From: Pseudisothecium myosuroides
Lineage: Eukaryota; Streptophyta; Bryopsida; Hypnales; Lembophyllaceae
Length of the DNA stretch: 64,000 bases
Assembly (NCBI GenBank): GCA_951799445.1
Contig: OX637287.1
Location: 18,848,224 to 18,912,223, forward strand
Direction of reading: 5' to 3'
Shown one piece after another: positions 37,446 through 49,404 of the stretch. The position numbers and the translations under genes were made by a program. The first letter of the stretch is position 1, and every line of letters starts with the position of its first letter. Below the pieces are notes generated by a model. The model was not told the DNA's origin. It did no database searches and saw only the letters and a list, made by a program, of their open reading frames with translations.

Positions 37446-39443
37446 CACACCATCATGTTGTGCCCTCTCTCTTCTGAATGTGAGCTCGCGCTTGATGCAT
37501 GAAATGCTTCAGAAATGAAAGTTCATCTCCATCTCCATCACCATCTCTGGAGCTCATCGCGACGTGCGTGCTGCAAGAACAGCAACAGTCTGCCTATCCA
37601 CTAGTACAGGTGCGTGATGTGTTTCTACTTCGTGGTTGTATGTTTGTATTGATTGAGCTTCATCTCAATAATCCACTATCATTAGATCAGAATGAAGCTA
37701 ACATCAATTTAAGGCCTTATACTGTTTGAGATTAGTTAGGGTGCAGCTGAGTAGAGAAGTCCAGGATCCAATCAATCTAGAGGCGTTGCACGGGCTGTAA
37801 GGAGATTAGGTTTATCTCTTCTGACGAAGGTTTCTGTTGTCAACTGACAGATTGGTGAAAGACAACAAGTAGCCAAAGAAATTAGTGGTCATCCATTCTT
37901 CTACTGGAAACCGACCTGCAATGAAACGCTATCCCCCTGCTGATGTCAATTCTTCAATGCCAATGCAGGTTGCTATAAAGAATATTCTGGAATCGTGTGT
38001 CTCTGAAATTGATATCCTCCGGCACCAAAGGCCAACTCCAAAGCATCAGCAAACGGCAAGAGGAGGATCATTCTTGTGTTTCAAGACCTTTTCAAAATAC
38101 ATCGAACCAGTTGAAGAAGAAGGCGAGCAACTCTGGTCTCTCTTGTTAAGACTCGTGAATATTCAAGGTCTGTTCCCTTTGAATCCCTTGTACAGGACAA
38201 TGCCTGAAGAGCCTTGTTGAAGCAGTGGGCATTTCTCATGGATTGGAAATGGAGACTGGAGCAGTGCAACGGAGTTCAGACAGGCTTTTCCTCAAGATGA
38301 CCATTGACGTGGTATGAAGAAATTAGTATCTCTCCTGTGTACATATTGAATTCTACTTCTCCATGTAGGCGAATGCTAACAATGGGGAAATCGGGTTTGC
38401 CACTTCACTTAGAAAGGTGATCATGACGATTGCCTGTAGGGAAAATTTCATTGTAAACAAGGTACGCAGTCGTTATCTCACCTATTGGTAGAGGTTTTCC
38501 AATGAAGTGGAAACTTGTCATTGGTCTTATAGAGCAAGTGAGTACCACACTAGAAGAGCTGCAAGGTTGAAGAATCCTTTTTTCATTCGGGGCTTATCTG
38601 GTATATGAAAGATGTCATGGAAGTGAAGAAGCAAGTGTTCTCTCTGGCACTACGGTATTACTCCGTACTTAATAGTCCATGAAATGGTGATTGAAAAGGA
38701 AGAACTTTTTATTTATTCTTCTTGCCATGTGGACTACACTTGGTAGACGTGGTGTTACCTGATGTTGTAGTGTGATAACGTCGTAAACGAGTGTAGCTGA
38801 AATTGAGGTTCAAATATTGCCGAGTTTGCTCAAAATTTTGCACTGGATGTGCTGAAAGTTGCAATGAGTATGCTCAAATTGCTCAAAACTTAAACTCATG
38901 AGATATAATGAAAGGAAGTTGAGTGCATTTCCTTTTTCATTGAAGTTTGTATACGAATTCAACATCAATTCACTACATTATTCAACTATGAAGCTCGGGT
39001 CTTTTGAGTCCAATCAATCGTTTAATCTGAAAAAGAATTTAATCTGATGTGGGCTACAATTAGATTATCATTGTTTCTCTGTTTGTTCCTCGTTTTGTGT
39101 GACTGCTTGGCCCGATTCTCTTCTCAAGTCCCTTGTTGGTCTTTGCTTTTACTGTAGCCTATGTCTTCTTTGTTGGGTCAACTTCTCAATGCCATTTCTT
39201 GAACAGGTTTACCTTGTCGGTTGAATTTTGAAAAATCTAACAATGACAAAATATTCCTCCGTCTTGGTATTGACAGCCAAACATATGGGAAACATCAAGC
39301 GTCGCTGAATAATGTTCTGAAATTACATGTGTGCATTTCATCCGAATTTGATTTCTAGGACAGAAAATGGTGACAAGACTGAAGGATTTGCTCTTTTATC
39401 CTTTTCCCTTTTTTTCGGAGCTTTCGAGTTGTTCAGTACTGTA
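37446..39443. other. 3' flank of the kinase-like gene, no gene recognised
   Basis: A 111-aa open frame at 37885-38220 (plus) has no recognised domain and may be chance or an untranslated part of the transcript. Nothing else was supported. Confidence 0.4.
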
Positions 39444-40317
39444 CAGTCCCCTACCAAAAGTTTCCGTGATTGCAATTTGGATCATTCACTTTCCTTTGCA
39501 CAATGTAGAATGCACTTGATATTTCTTGTTTTGCACAATCAACGTTCATATCTTATGCAATCCCAATCAAGCATATCAAATTTTATTTTCAAAAAATCCA
39601 AAAATCCATTTTTGGTGAATTTTTTCATTTAATTTTCATGGTTTTACATGATAATTCATTGAAAAATATTGGTAACAAGTTTTTTAAATTCGATTGTGGA
39701 AATATGTAGGAAACATCCATCCATAAAAAAAATTCTTCAATAAGCATCTCCAAAAAAGTTTCACATTTTCCTCTATTGAGATTTCAATGTTGGGATGACA
39801 ATGCCCTAAATTTGAAAAATAGATATCTCTTTATTGTAATTAGATTTTTCTATTTGTCCTTCACATTGTAACTGATTTTGTACATCTGAACGTGATGGTG
39901 CAATTACTTTGCCAAAATCTTATTACAATAAAGAAATATTTATTTTCCAAAATTAGGACATTGTCACATCGACATTGAAATCTCTATAGAAAGAGTATTG
40001 AAATTTTTTTTGAGATGATTATTGAAGGAAAGATGTGTGTACGGATGTTTCCTACATATCTCTGCTATCAAATTTAAAAAATTCATCACCAATATTTTTC
40101 AATGAATTATCATGTAAAACCATGAAAACATAATGAAAAAATTCACCAAAAATGGAGTTTGGGGTTTTTTGAAACTAAAATTTGATATGCTTGATTGGGA
40201 TTGCATAAGATATGAACTTTGATTGTGCAAAACTAAAAATGTCAAGTACATTCTACATTGTGCCAATAAAACGGAATGATTTGAATTGCAATCACGGAAA
40301 CTTTTGGTAGGGGACTG
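39444..40317. mobile_element. Foldback (long hairpin) element with CAGTCCCCTACC ends, 874 bp
   Basis: The two halves are inverted copies of each other along almost the whole length, with arms of roughly 430 bp meeting near 39870-39890. The ends are CAGTCCCCTACCAAAAG and its complement, bordered by TA (39442-39443 and 40318-40319). TA borders and CAG ends point to a Tc1/mariner-pogo type. The inverted match extends up to 8 bases further (GTACTGTA), so the exact ends are uncertain. No transposase. Confidence 0.85.
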
Positions 40318-40380
40318 TACAGTACAGTATGCTGCCGGGTAGTCCGTTGCATTGAGAATGGGCAAAAGACATATCAAAAG

Positions 40381-40600
40381 TGTTGAGTATAATAAACGAA
40401 ACAAAAGCTCAAAACATATAAAACACCAAAGTATGCAAGAGAAAAGAATACCACTAACATTGAAGAATGGAAGTATATACAAAAGGAGAGAGACGATCAA
40501 TAGTACTCTCTCCGTATTGGCTAGGGAATAGTATCAAACACTTTGTTGACTAATCTAACATGCATTATGGGGAGCGTTCACACTAGTACGTTTCTTAACA
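40381..40600 (-). repeat. Copia 3' LTR (left copy)
   Basis: Starts TGTTGAGTATAATAAACG and ends CGTTTCTTAACA on the plus strand, with TG...CA ends. It matches 46542-46761 except near 40528 (GGGAAT/GGAAAT) and near 40570 (GGGGAG/GGCAAG). Confidence 0.97.
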
Positions 40601-41153
40601 CTCTTCCTCGCTCGACATAATATGGATAAAATAATAAAATCATACTGGCTGGTCGATGAAGGCAATAAAATCATTTGAATGCCGAACTGAGTCGCCAAGT
40701 TGTGGACTTGGTCGGCTGGTTTCATACGTCGGTGGTCAACCGACCAGTCCGCGGTTCGATTCTCGTCAGCCTCGTTGACTGGTTCGGAAAACTCGCGGCT
40801 TGGCATGCTAGTGAGGCAAGAATAACAGCCGACCCGCTATCCCACCCCTGAGCTGTGATGTGACAAGATGCAGGACACCCCAAGATGGTTAACAAGCTCC
40901 AGCATTGAACCCCAAACCGTGGTTCTCACCACGACCCCACCTTTTCTATTCGAAAATTCCCGTAATCTTAAAAGTTTACGGTTGTTGCCTCATTAAAACC
41001 TTATCTGGGAAAACCTTGGTTATATTCAAGGATAAAACCACAGATGAAGGAAAAAGAGTACAACTCCTTTATCAATTCATTCTCATAGTAAAACCCAGTG
41101 GGAAAAATCTATGGAAACATATCAAAAGGATCAATAAATTTCATAATGAAAAT

Positions 41154-44100
41154 CTATTGAATTTCTTGTTCCAAAATACTAAGACGCCGCAATCCAATGT
41201 CATGGACAAGTCGACGATGAGTAGATGATAGAAGAGCCTTGGTAAAAAGATCAGCAAGATTATCTGCTGATGCAATTTTCTTAATGTTAAGTACCTTGTC
41301 TGTAATCAAATCATTCGTATAAGTGAAATATTTTGGATCAATATGTTTTGTGCGATCACCTTTAATAAAACCTGCTTGCATTTGAGTAACACAAGCACTA
41401 TTATCTTCGTATAGAACAGTTGGAGAGTTATCATAAAATAATCCACAGTTGGTTCAAATGAACTTGTCAATCGATCTTAACCAGATGCACTCTCGAGATG
41501 CTTCATGTAAAGCAATAATTTCTGCATGATTAGATGATGTTGCAGTGATAGTTTGCTTTACTGATTTCCAAGATATTGCAGCTCCATGTCGTAAGAAAAC
41601 ATAACTTGTCTGAGATTTGGATGTTGCAGGATCTGATCTATATCCAGCATCAGCATATCCAACCAATGTTGGATCTGGAGATCGAGTATAGTGTAGTCCC
41701 AAATCTTCAGTTCCTTTCAAATAACGGAAAATATGTTTGATGCCATTCCAATGTCGAAGTGTAGGACGAGCGCTATGCCTTGCAAGAACACTAACTGCAA
41801 ATGCAATATCAGACCTTGTAGACGTAGCTAAGTATAAAAGTGCTCCGACCGCAGCGAGGTATGGGTAGTTTTCACCCAATGTTTCCTCCTCCTCCTTGCA
41901 AGGACGGTAAGGGTCTTCACCTTTAGAACTCCGACCTACCATAGGTGATGATAGAGGATATGCATCGAGCATGTTGAATCTTTTTAGGATTCGGTTGATG
42001 TATGTCGTTTGCGAAAGAAAAATGCTACCATCTTTCAAATGGTGAACTTGTAAACCAATACAAAAAGTAGTTTTTCCAAGTTCCTTCATTTCAAACTCAC
42101 GAACAAGAAGTTGAGTAGCTGCAATACATGCAGATTTTATACCTATAAAGTTCAAGTCATCAACATAAACAGCAATGATGACGAAATCATCTTTGTCTCG
42201 TCTGATAAAGAGACATGGAAGCAATGCATCATTAATAAAATGATTTTCAATAAGAAATTGTCGTAGGCGTTGATACCACATGCGTCCAGATTGTTTGAGA
42301 CCATATAGTGCACGTTGTAATTTAACGCTACGATATTTGCCTGAAATAGTTGCACTTGGATTTGTAGATTCAAGGCCAGGCAGGACTCTCATATATATAT
42401 ATTAATATGAAGTGAGCCATATAGATAAGCAGTAACAACATCCATAAGCGTCATCTCAAGGATGGTGTGTACCGCCATTCCAAGAAGATATCGAAAAATA
42501 ATAGTATCCATAACTGGCGAATATGTGATATCATAATCAATGCCAAACTTCTGTATAAATCCTTGAGCAACAAGACGAACCTTGTAGCGAATAATCTGAC
42601 CTCTGTCATTTCGTTTGCGTACAAAAACGAGTTTGTATCCAAGAGGTCGTGAATTGAGATTATTCACGATAGGTCCAAAGACTTGTCTTTTGCGTAAAGA
42701 ATCATACTCCTCCTCAATAGCAGCTTTTCACTTGAGCCAATCAGAGCGATTCATCGCATCTTCAACACTAAGCGGTTCGGGATCATCTTTCTCGCATGAA
42801 AGATTTTCTACAACCATAGAAATGAATGGTTCATCTATATCAATATTTTCTCTGTTCCATATGTGACCAGTACCACAGTACATTATAGATAATTTTGTAT
42901 TCACCTTAGACATTTCTTCTTTAGAAGTAGATGGATGAGTAAAATCGGCAATGGTTGCTGTAGGTAGAGAAGGATTAGCAGCATCAAAGATTGCCTTGCG
43001 TTTGCGTGGTTGCTTATCGGGTCCACGAGTCCGTTTGGCCGGAGGTTGAAAAGTAGGAATAGTTGTTGTTTCTGGTACAAAAACTCGTGCAGGAAGATTT
43101 CGAGCTTCATTCAATGGAGTTTTAGTGATTCTTGGTGCGTCATTGAATCCATCAGGTGTCTGATCTGCAATCTTTTGCAAATATAAAATCTTCGCAACTT
43201 CGCTTTCGGTCAAAGATGTTCGTGGATCAGGATTGGAAGTAAATGTTTGAAGTGCTTGAAAAGTAAGACTAGTAAGAGTTTGTTGAAGAGAAATTGCTCC
43301 TTTCAAAATTGGAAATATGTCTTCTTCAAAACGACAGTTGACAAAACGCGCGCGAAGTAGTGTACCAATAGAAGGGTTAATATAACGAATAATGCTAGGA
43401 GAGTCAAATCCAACATAGATGCCTTCTTGGCAATGAGCGCCAATAGTATGACGTTGAGGTTCTGCAATTGGAACCCAAACACGGCATCCAAATACTCGCA
43501 AATGAGATACATTAGGAGCTCGCTCTGAAAGAAGTTCTTGAGAAGAAACAATCTCCACAGATGAAGGACGAAGTCGAATTAAAGTTGCAGTATGTAGAAC
43601 TGCATGTCCCCACATGTATGCGGGCAAATTTGCATGTAAAAGCAAAGGCCTCGTAATAAGTTGGATTCGCTTGATGAAAGACTCTGCCAATCCATTTTGA
43701 GCATGTTCATACGGAACTGAATATGTCAGATCAATCCCTGTGGCAGTACAATAATCTTCAAAAGATTTGGATCGGAATTCTTGGGCATTATCCATCCGAA
43801 GCGTTTTGATTGGGTAATCAGGAAAATAAGCCTTGAAGCGGATAAACATGGAAAGTAAATTGGCAAAAGCCAAATTTCTGGTTGATATTAAGGAGACATG
43901 AGATTGTCTGCCTGATGCATCAACCAAAACTAAAAAATATCGAAATGGTCCAGACATAGGTGTTATAGGACCGCAAATGTCACCATGCAGTCTCGAAAGC
44001 ATAGATGGTAATTCACTGGGCAGCTTCCATATAGATGGTCTGGCAATCAGTTTGCCTTGAATACAAGCTTGACATAATATCATTAGATTGACATTAGCTG

Positions 44101-45618
44101 GCTGCAAATTATGACCAAGAACACATGGAAGAATTTTCCGAAATAAAGTGGAGCCTGGATGACCCAGTCTTTCATGCCACAGTGAAATTTTATTATCTTT
44201 AGAAGATAAAGCAAAACTAGATACAATTGGTGGTCGGATTGGGATCCGATACAAGCCACTTGCCGCAGCAAAGGCTATTTCCACTACTTTATTGTTTTGT
44301 ACAAAAACCAGAGCCTCTCGCCTATCTAGAATTTTGGTCGAGAGATGAAAACCATTGGTGCGGATATCTCGAAAGCTGATCAGGCTTCGAGGCGCAGAGG
44401 GAGAAAACATAACACGCATGCATGTTATGATGGTGCCCTCAGGCAAAATCACCTTTGCAGGTCCCTCCTGGAAACGAAACACATTCGATCCAGCCATAGT
44501 TATTAAATTTCTGGTTTGCCAAGTTGAAAGATTATCAACATTAAAAAATTGTTTATTCTGCAAAATAGTGTGTGTAGTTGCAGAGTCAAGGAGCGCATCA
44601 CAGGACTCACCAGTGGAGGTATCCTCAGCAACATGTGTTTCAATGTCTTCAGTTCCAAACGGGTCCATAGACGCATCCATGGTATGAGTTTCACGACCCT
44701 GAGCTCGAAGTTTCTTGTTTTCTTGGAACATCTTGACAAAATAGTCTGATGTACGGCAAACATTTGCCAAATGGCCAACTCTACCACATGTGTGGCAAGT
44801 ACGCGTCTCTGACTGACGCTTACCATGGTTGTAAGAAGAAGAATTGGTATTCTTCTTGTGCGCATGACTATGACTACCGAACTGTTTATAACGATGTTTC
44901 TTAAATTTGTGTGTTTTAGGTTTGACATTAGAAACCTTGACAGCATGAAATTCAGGAACTGTAGTCCCAATAGGGCGGGCCTCTGCATTGCGCAGAAGAA
45001 TCTCGTTTTGCTTTTCAGCAAGAAGTATCATAGACATGAGATCTGAGTGATTCTCAAATTTCATGAGAGGGTTTTCTCAATCATTTCCTATTCGGTAATG
45101 GCTTGACCACATAATTGTAATTGCGATATGATGCGGTAAAGCTCATTATTAAAAGCAACAAGTGTTGGAAAATCCAATACTCGTAAATGTGTCGAGTCGT
45201 GGAGAGCGGTAGGAAGGAACATCGTTTTCTGATGGTCAAAACGAGCTTTGAGCTTTTGCCAAAGCTCATCTGGTTTTTCTATCTCTAAGTATTGATGTTG
45301 TAAGGAAGGAACAACATGGCGACGCAGCAAAAGTAAAGCTTTCCACAAAATGGAAGCAGAAACAGTAGCAGTAGGAATAGTAGGACCTGTGGCAGCAGGA
45401 TCAGTGGCACTTACAGTGGGAATAGTGTCAAAAGCAATAGCGTCTGATAATCCATCAGCAAATATATGTGCTTTGACAGTCCTCGCCCATAATAAATAAT
45501 TGCTGCCGTCAGCTGCCAGTGGTGTAAAAAGAAGAGGCTGAAACCTCGGTGGCTCAATAATAGTAGCAGCCACCGGAATAGTCATAGATGTAGCAACAGA
45601 AGAAGTTGAAGTAGTCAA
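41154..45618 (-). pseudogene. Copia gag-pol polyprotein gene, interrupted
   Basis: Gag starts at 45618 and runs to 45088 (UBN2-type gag region). The rest continues from 45064. In order: a CCHC zinc knuckle (CHTCGRVGHLANVC, about 44740-44780), the protease motif (DSATT), the integrase HHCC region and DDE residues (HGDICGP, RMDNAQEF, NGLAESF), reverse transcriptase with YVDDL (about 42160), and RNase H up to 41154. I see four breaks: a frame change with missing residues near 45065-45087, a TGA at about 42726, a frame change at a TA-repeat tract near 42390-42400, and a TGA at 41451-41453. The sequence between breaks is well preserved, so they are recent or partly assembly errors. This copy should need trans-complementation to move. 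Confidence 0.93.
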
Positions 45619-46541
45619 GTTGTAAAATGAAAATGGCTTTGGGGAGAAATTAGGGTTTAAAAAGGAAATTAGGGTTTGAATAGAAAGATAAAGATAAAGA
45701 TGAAATTGAGGATAAAGATAAAGATTTAAAATAAAATAAAAGATATAGATAAAATTAAATTAAAGTTAAAATAAAAGTTAAAAAAGTAAAAGCAAAAATA
45801 AAAATAAAAGTTAAAAGTATAAGTAAAAGTAAAAGTAAAAGTATACGTAAAGATAAAGATGAAAGATTAGATAAAGATAAAGAGAAGGTAATTATAAAGA
45901 TAAAGAAAATAGGATTATAAAGAAATAATTGAAGATAAGGAAAAAAAAAATATAATTATAATAATAATTTTTAAAATTTTAAAATTTTAAAATTAAAACT
46001 AAAATTAAAATTAAGATTAATACTTGGGGTTTGAAGAGATAGCAAGAAAGGCTTGGAGGGACGAAGGAAAGGAGCTTGAAGAGAAAGGTGGACACACCCT
46101 TGGAAGGTGAAGAGAAGCAAGGAAGAAAAAGAAAAATGGAAATAAATAATTAAAAACGTAAGGAGACGAGCAACCTACAAAGAAAAGGGTTGTACAGCTT
46201 GAAGAGATGCACATGCGGGGAGAGGGAGTGCCGCGGGAGCAGAAGAAGCGTGGAGGCTGGAAAGGAGCGGGAGGCTGGGAGCGCCTGGGAGCGGTGCCTG
46301 CTGGAGTGTGCCCAGGTGGAGAGAGTGGCCAAGAGTCAGAGAGGGAGCAGGGAGAAGGGCTCAGGCCGGGAACAGAGGTGGAGAGAGAGAGAGGAGGTAG
46401 CTACAGAGAGCAGCAGGACGGACAACAGAGAGAGGAAAATGGGGGGATTGTAAAATCTCCTCAAAAATAAAATCCTAAAGCGGAAGTTCAAAATTGTAAA
46501 CAAAAGCGTGCTAACAAGAATTTAAGAGCGTGCCGATAACG
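45619..46541 (-). other. Copia 5' leader with purine-rich low-complexity tract
   Basis: Long untranslated leader between the 5' LTR and gag. 45660-46015 is built from AAAGATA, AAAGTA and AAATTA-like units, purine-rich on the plus strand and therefore pyrimidine-rich on the element strand. 46200-46440 is G/A-rich. The bases next to the LTR on the element strand read GTTATCGGCACGCTC, which is not the usual initiator-Met site TGGTATCAGAGC. Confidence 0.6.
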
Positions 46542-46761
46542 TGTTGAGTATAATAAACGAAACAAAAGCTCAAAACATATAAAACACCAAAGTATGCAAG
46601 AGAAAAGAATACCACTAACATTGAAGAATGGAAGTATATACAAAAGGAGAGAGACGATCAATAGTACTCTCTCCGTATTGGCTAGGAAATAGTATCAAAC
46701 ACTTTGTTGACTAATCTAACATGCATTATGGCAAGCGTTCACACTAGTACGTTTCTTAACA
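46542..46761 (-). repeat. Copia 5' LTR (right copy)
   Basis: 220 bp, same ends as the left LTR, followed by AAAAG. It should contain the element promoter, reading towards lower coordinates. Confidence 0.97.
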
Positions 46762-46944
46762 AAAAGAATTGCTTTAACTTATGCATTCTTTCTAGGCACC
46801 TTTTCAGTCTCCTGATAATGTTCCGTTAATGTCCTCAAGGACCAGCAGCAGCTACTAAAGAATTATTTCTTGTTCACAGGAAATGAGCTTCTAGCTTGGG
46901 TAACAAGATTCATGTGTGACCATGAACGTTGAATTCACATAAGC

Positions 46945-48005
46945 TTAAGGTAGGTACCCCCAAATGTGCCACTGATCTTAACCCCTAAAGGACCGAGGCC
47001 TTTTTTCTGCCAAAAAACACTGAAAACTGTCATTTCTGTAGCAAAGAGTTAAAAAAAATTTAATTGTTTTTTTTTCACATCTAACCATAGGATCTTACAC
47101 CTAACTAGTATAAAAAAGTGTGGAAAAAATTTCAGAATTTTTGACCGCATAGATTGCAAGATATCTGTGTTTAAAGTGGAAAAAACAAGTTTTTCAGCAC
47201 ATTGCGGGACTGGATTTTTTGACTTTGAACATTTTTAACTTAAAATTTTTGCACTACAGAGTTTTGAGCTTTTAATGCTTGTAGTGGAGAATTGAGTTGA
47301 GAGTCTAGGAAAAAAAAAATTCAAAAAAAACTTAATTATCATTCTTAAAAAAATTGTTAAGTAGATGTAGGTACGAGATAGAAGGAAAATCTAAAATATT
47401 CATATATTTTAGATGGAATTAAAATGCACTAATCCCAATGGTGGGATTGTTCTAACAAGTAAATCAGACCATGCAAAAAAAAGAAAATTGAAAAATTTGA
47501 AAAATTGCATTCAGAAATGAATCCTAAAGTTATTTTTTTCAAGAAGATGCTCTAACTGCCCGAAAAACAAGAATGTCCATAACTTCCTCATAACAAAGTC
47601 AAATGAAATGAATCAAAGCTTTCCAGATAGCCAAATATATAACCTATGAGAAAAAAAATATTAAAAAAAAAAATTCAAATTTTTGTCCTTTTTTTTTTTG
47701 CTGCCCGAGCTGCCCCCCGTAGCCTGTTTTGAGCTTATATGGTCATAACTTTTTTTTCCCGGGCACCGATTGTGAAAAAAATTATATTCCCTTGAAGCTA
47801 ATCAATTTTTCTACCTCCAAAAAAAGTTTCAAAAAATCAGGAGAAAATTTCAGCCCGTAGGTACCTGCCCGAAAACGCATTTGTCCCCCATAGGGACAAT
47901 GGTCCTTTAGGGGTTAAACCGCCATCTTTACTCTGTGTACATCTCCAAAATCAATTTTGTACCTATGTAGAAGAAACCATTTTAGAAACAAACTTTGTTC
48001 CTTAA
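46945..48005. mobile_element. MITE with TTAAGGTAGGTACCC end, split by insertions
   Basis: Host pieces 46945-46981 and 47914-48005 together match the reverse complement of the intact copy at 20331-20594 up to the phrase AAACTTTGTTCC. The piggyBac-like element 46982-47913 separates them, and a second TTAA element starts at 48006. Confidence 0.7.
46982..47913. mobile_element. Non-autonomous piggyBac-type element A (932 bp)
   Basis: Bordered by TTAA (46978-46981 and 47914-47917). The ends are CCCCTAAAGGACC and its perfect complement. The right end, read inward, resembles the left end of the piggyBac at 25699 (GGGGGACA, then TTTCGGGCAGGT). The left end, read inward, resembles the right end of the same piggyBac in layout (TTTCTG, then CACTGAAAAC). 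No transposase coding. Confidence 0.88.
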
Positions 48006-48228
48006 CCCTTAAATGTCAAGGTGGACGTTTTGTGGTCGATGAATGATTAGATAATCTCCTGCGTAAGACAGAAGTGCAACTATTCATCCTTGAAATTTTG
48101 TTGTAAAAAGGGGAGGTCTTCTACAGTAGTTCGACTTCCATTGAGTGTTTTTGCTATTTCTTAAGCCAATGATTCACATAGTAATGAAAAAGGGTGGCTT
48201 CTAGGATCACCCCTTCATCCTTCAAGGG
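48006..48228. mobile_element. Small TTAA-flanked element C (223 bp)
   Basis: TTAA at 48002-48005 and 48229-48232. Ends CCCTTAAATG and, inverted, CCCTTGAAGG. It shares its right TTAA with element B. Confidence 0.5.
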
Positions 48229-48232
48229 TTAA

Positions 48233-49190
48233 CCCCTAAAGGCCCAAGGCCTTTTTTCTGCCAAAAAACCATCAAAACTGCCATTTCTATAGCAAGGATT
48301 AAAAAAAAATGAAAAATGTTTTTTTTTCACATCTATCCGTAGGATCTTAAACCTAACTAGTATGAGAATGCGTGGAAAAAATTTCAGAATTTTTGACCGC
48401 TCAGATTGCAAGAAATCTGCGTTTAAAGTAGAAAAAACAAGTATTTCAGCACATTGCGGGACTAGATTTTTTGACTTTAAACATTTTGCACTTAAAATTT
48501 TTGCACTACAGAGTTTTGTGCTTCAAATATTTATAGTGGAGAATTGAGTTGAGAGTCTAGGAAAAAAAATAATATTCGAAAAAACTTAATTATCATTCCT
48601 AAAAAAATTATTAAGTAGAAGTAGGTACGAGAGAGAAGGAAAATCTAAAACATTAATATATTTTAGATGGAATTAAAATACACTAATCCCAATGGTGAGA
48701 TTGTTCTAGCAAGTAAACTAAACCATGAGAATTTTTTATTTTTTTTAAATTGCAAAAATAGCATTTAGAAATGAATTTTTCAAGTTATTTTTTTTAAATT
48801 GCAAAAATAGCATTTAGAAATGAATTTTTCAAGTTATTTTTTTCAAGAAGATGCTCTAACTGCCCGAAAAACAAGAATGTCCATAACTTTTTCATAACAA
48901 ATCCAAATGAAATGAATCAAAGCTTTCCAGATAGACAAAAATATAATCTACAAGAAAAAAAATATTAAAAAAAAAAAAAAAAAAAAAAATTTGCCAAATT
49001 TTTCTTGCTGCCCAGACTGCCCAGTTACGAAAAAAAGTAACATATTTGGCCATAACTTTTGACTCCTATTTCCAAATGTGCTGAAATTTAGTGCATATGA
49101 AAGATATTCCTCGCGCCCACCTTCTATTAAAATTTCAGCTTAAAATATGGAAATCTCTAGTCACACGGACCTGCCCAAAATTTCTAAAAA
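48233..49190. mobile_element. Non-autonomous piggyBac-type element B, right end lost
   Basis: Starts after TTAA with CCCCTAAAGGCCCAAGGCC and follows element A closely in the same orientation. It contains an extra tandem copy of about 50 bp (48748-48840, GCATTTAGAAATG repeated). The expected right terminal repeat is absent; the sequence passes into a different repeat at about 49191. Confidence 0.8.
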
Positions 49191-49404
49191 AACCGCAGTC
49201 CAGGCAGTCTAGACATTGGCCATGGGTCTGGCACACTTTTTGCCTCCCAAAATTCATAGTAATTTCAATTCAAGGGATAAAATTACCAATTTTTTGCAAT
49301 CCATGTCATTTCTATTGATGTACCTCTGAAAAATATTTTTTTTGCCTTCACTATTCCAGATCATGTCGGAATTCCTTATTCGGTCGGTTAGGGGGGGTTA
49401 CCTT
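49191..49404. mobile_element. Right half of a GGTAGAGCCACCC-type MITE
   Basis: From AGTCTAGACATTGGCCATG to GGTTACCTTA it matches 56872-57075 of the complete element. The left half is missing, and the junction coincides with the truncation of element B. Confidence 0.7.

Larger units (their letters stand above)
40376..46766 (-). mobile_element. Complete Ty1/Copia LTR retrotransposon in minus orientation, defective
   Basis: 220-bp LTRs at both ends, 5-bp target duplications AAAAG (40376-40380 and 46762-46766), and an internal region with gag, zinc knuckle, protease, integrase, reverse transcriptase and RNase H in Copia order, read right to left. The LTRs differ at about 3 of 220 positions, so the insertion is young. 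The coding region carries frame changes and stops (see the pol entry). A GA-rich purine tract lies next to the left (3') LTR at about 40601-40613 on the element strand. Confidence 0.97.

Noticed and set aside
37885..38220. 111-aa plus frame downstream of the kinase-like gene
   Set aside because: No domain and no clear splice link to the upstream gene. Its length is compatible with chance.
40675..40775. tRNA-like segment (CGGTTCGATTCTCG with an upstream A-box-like word)
   Set aside because: A hairpin GTCGG/CCGAC is present, but position 33 is not T, the T-stem does not pair and no acceptor stem is found. It lies inside the Copia element near its 3' LTR.
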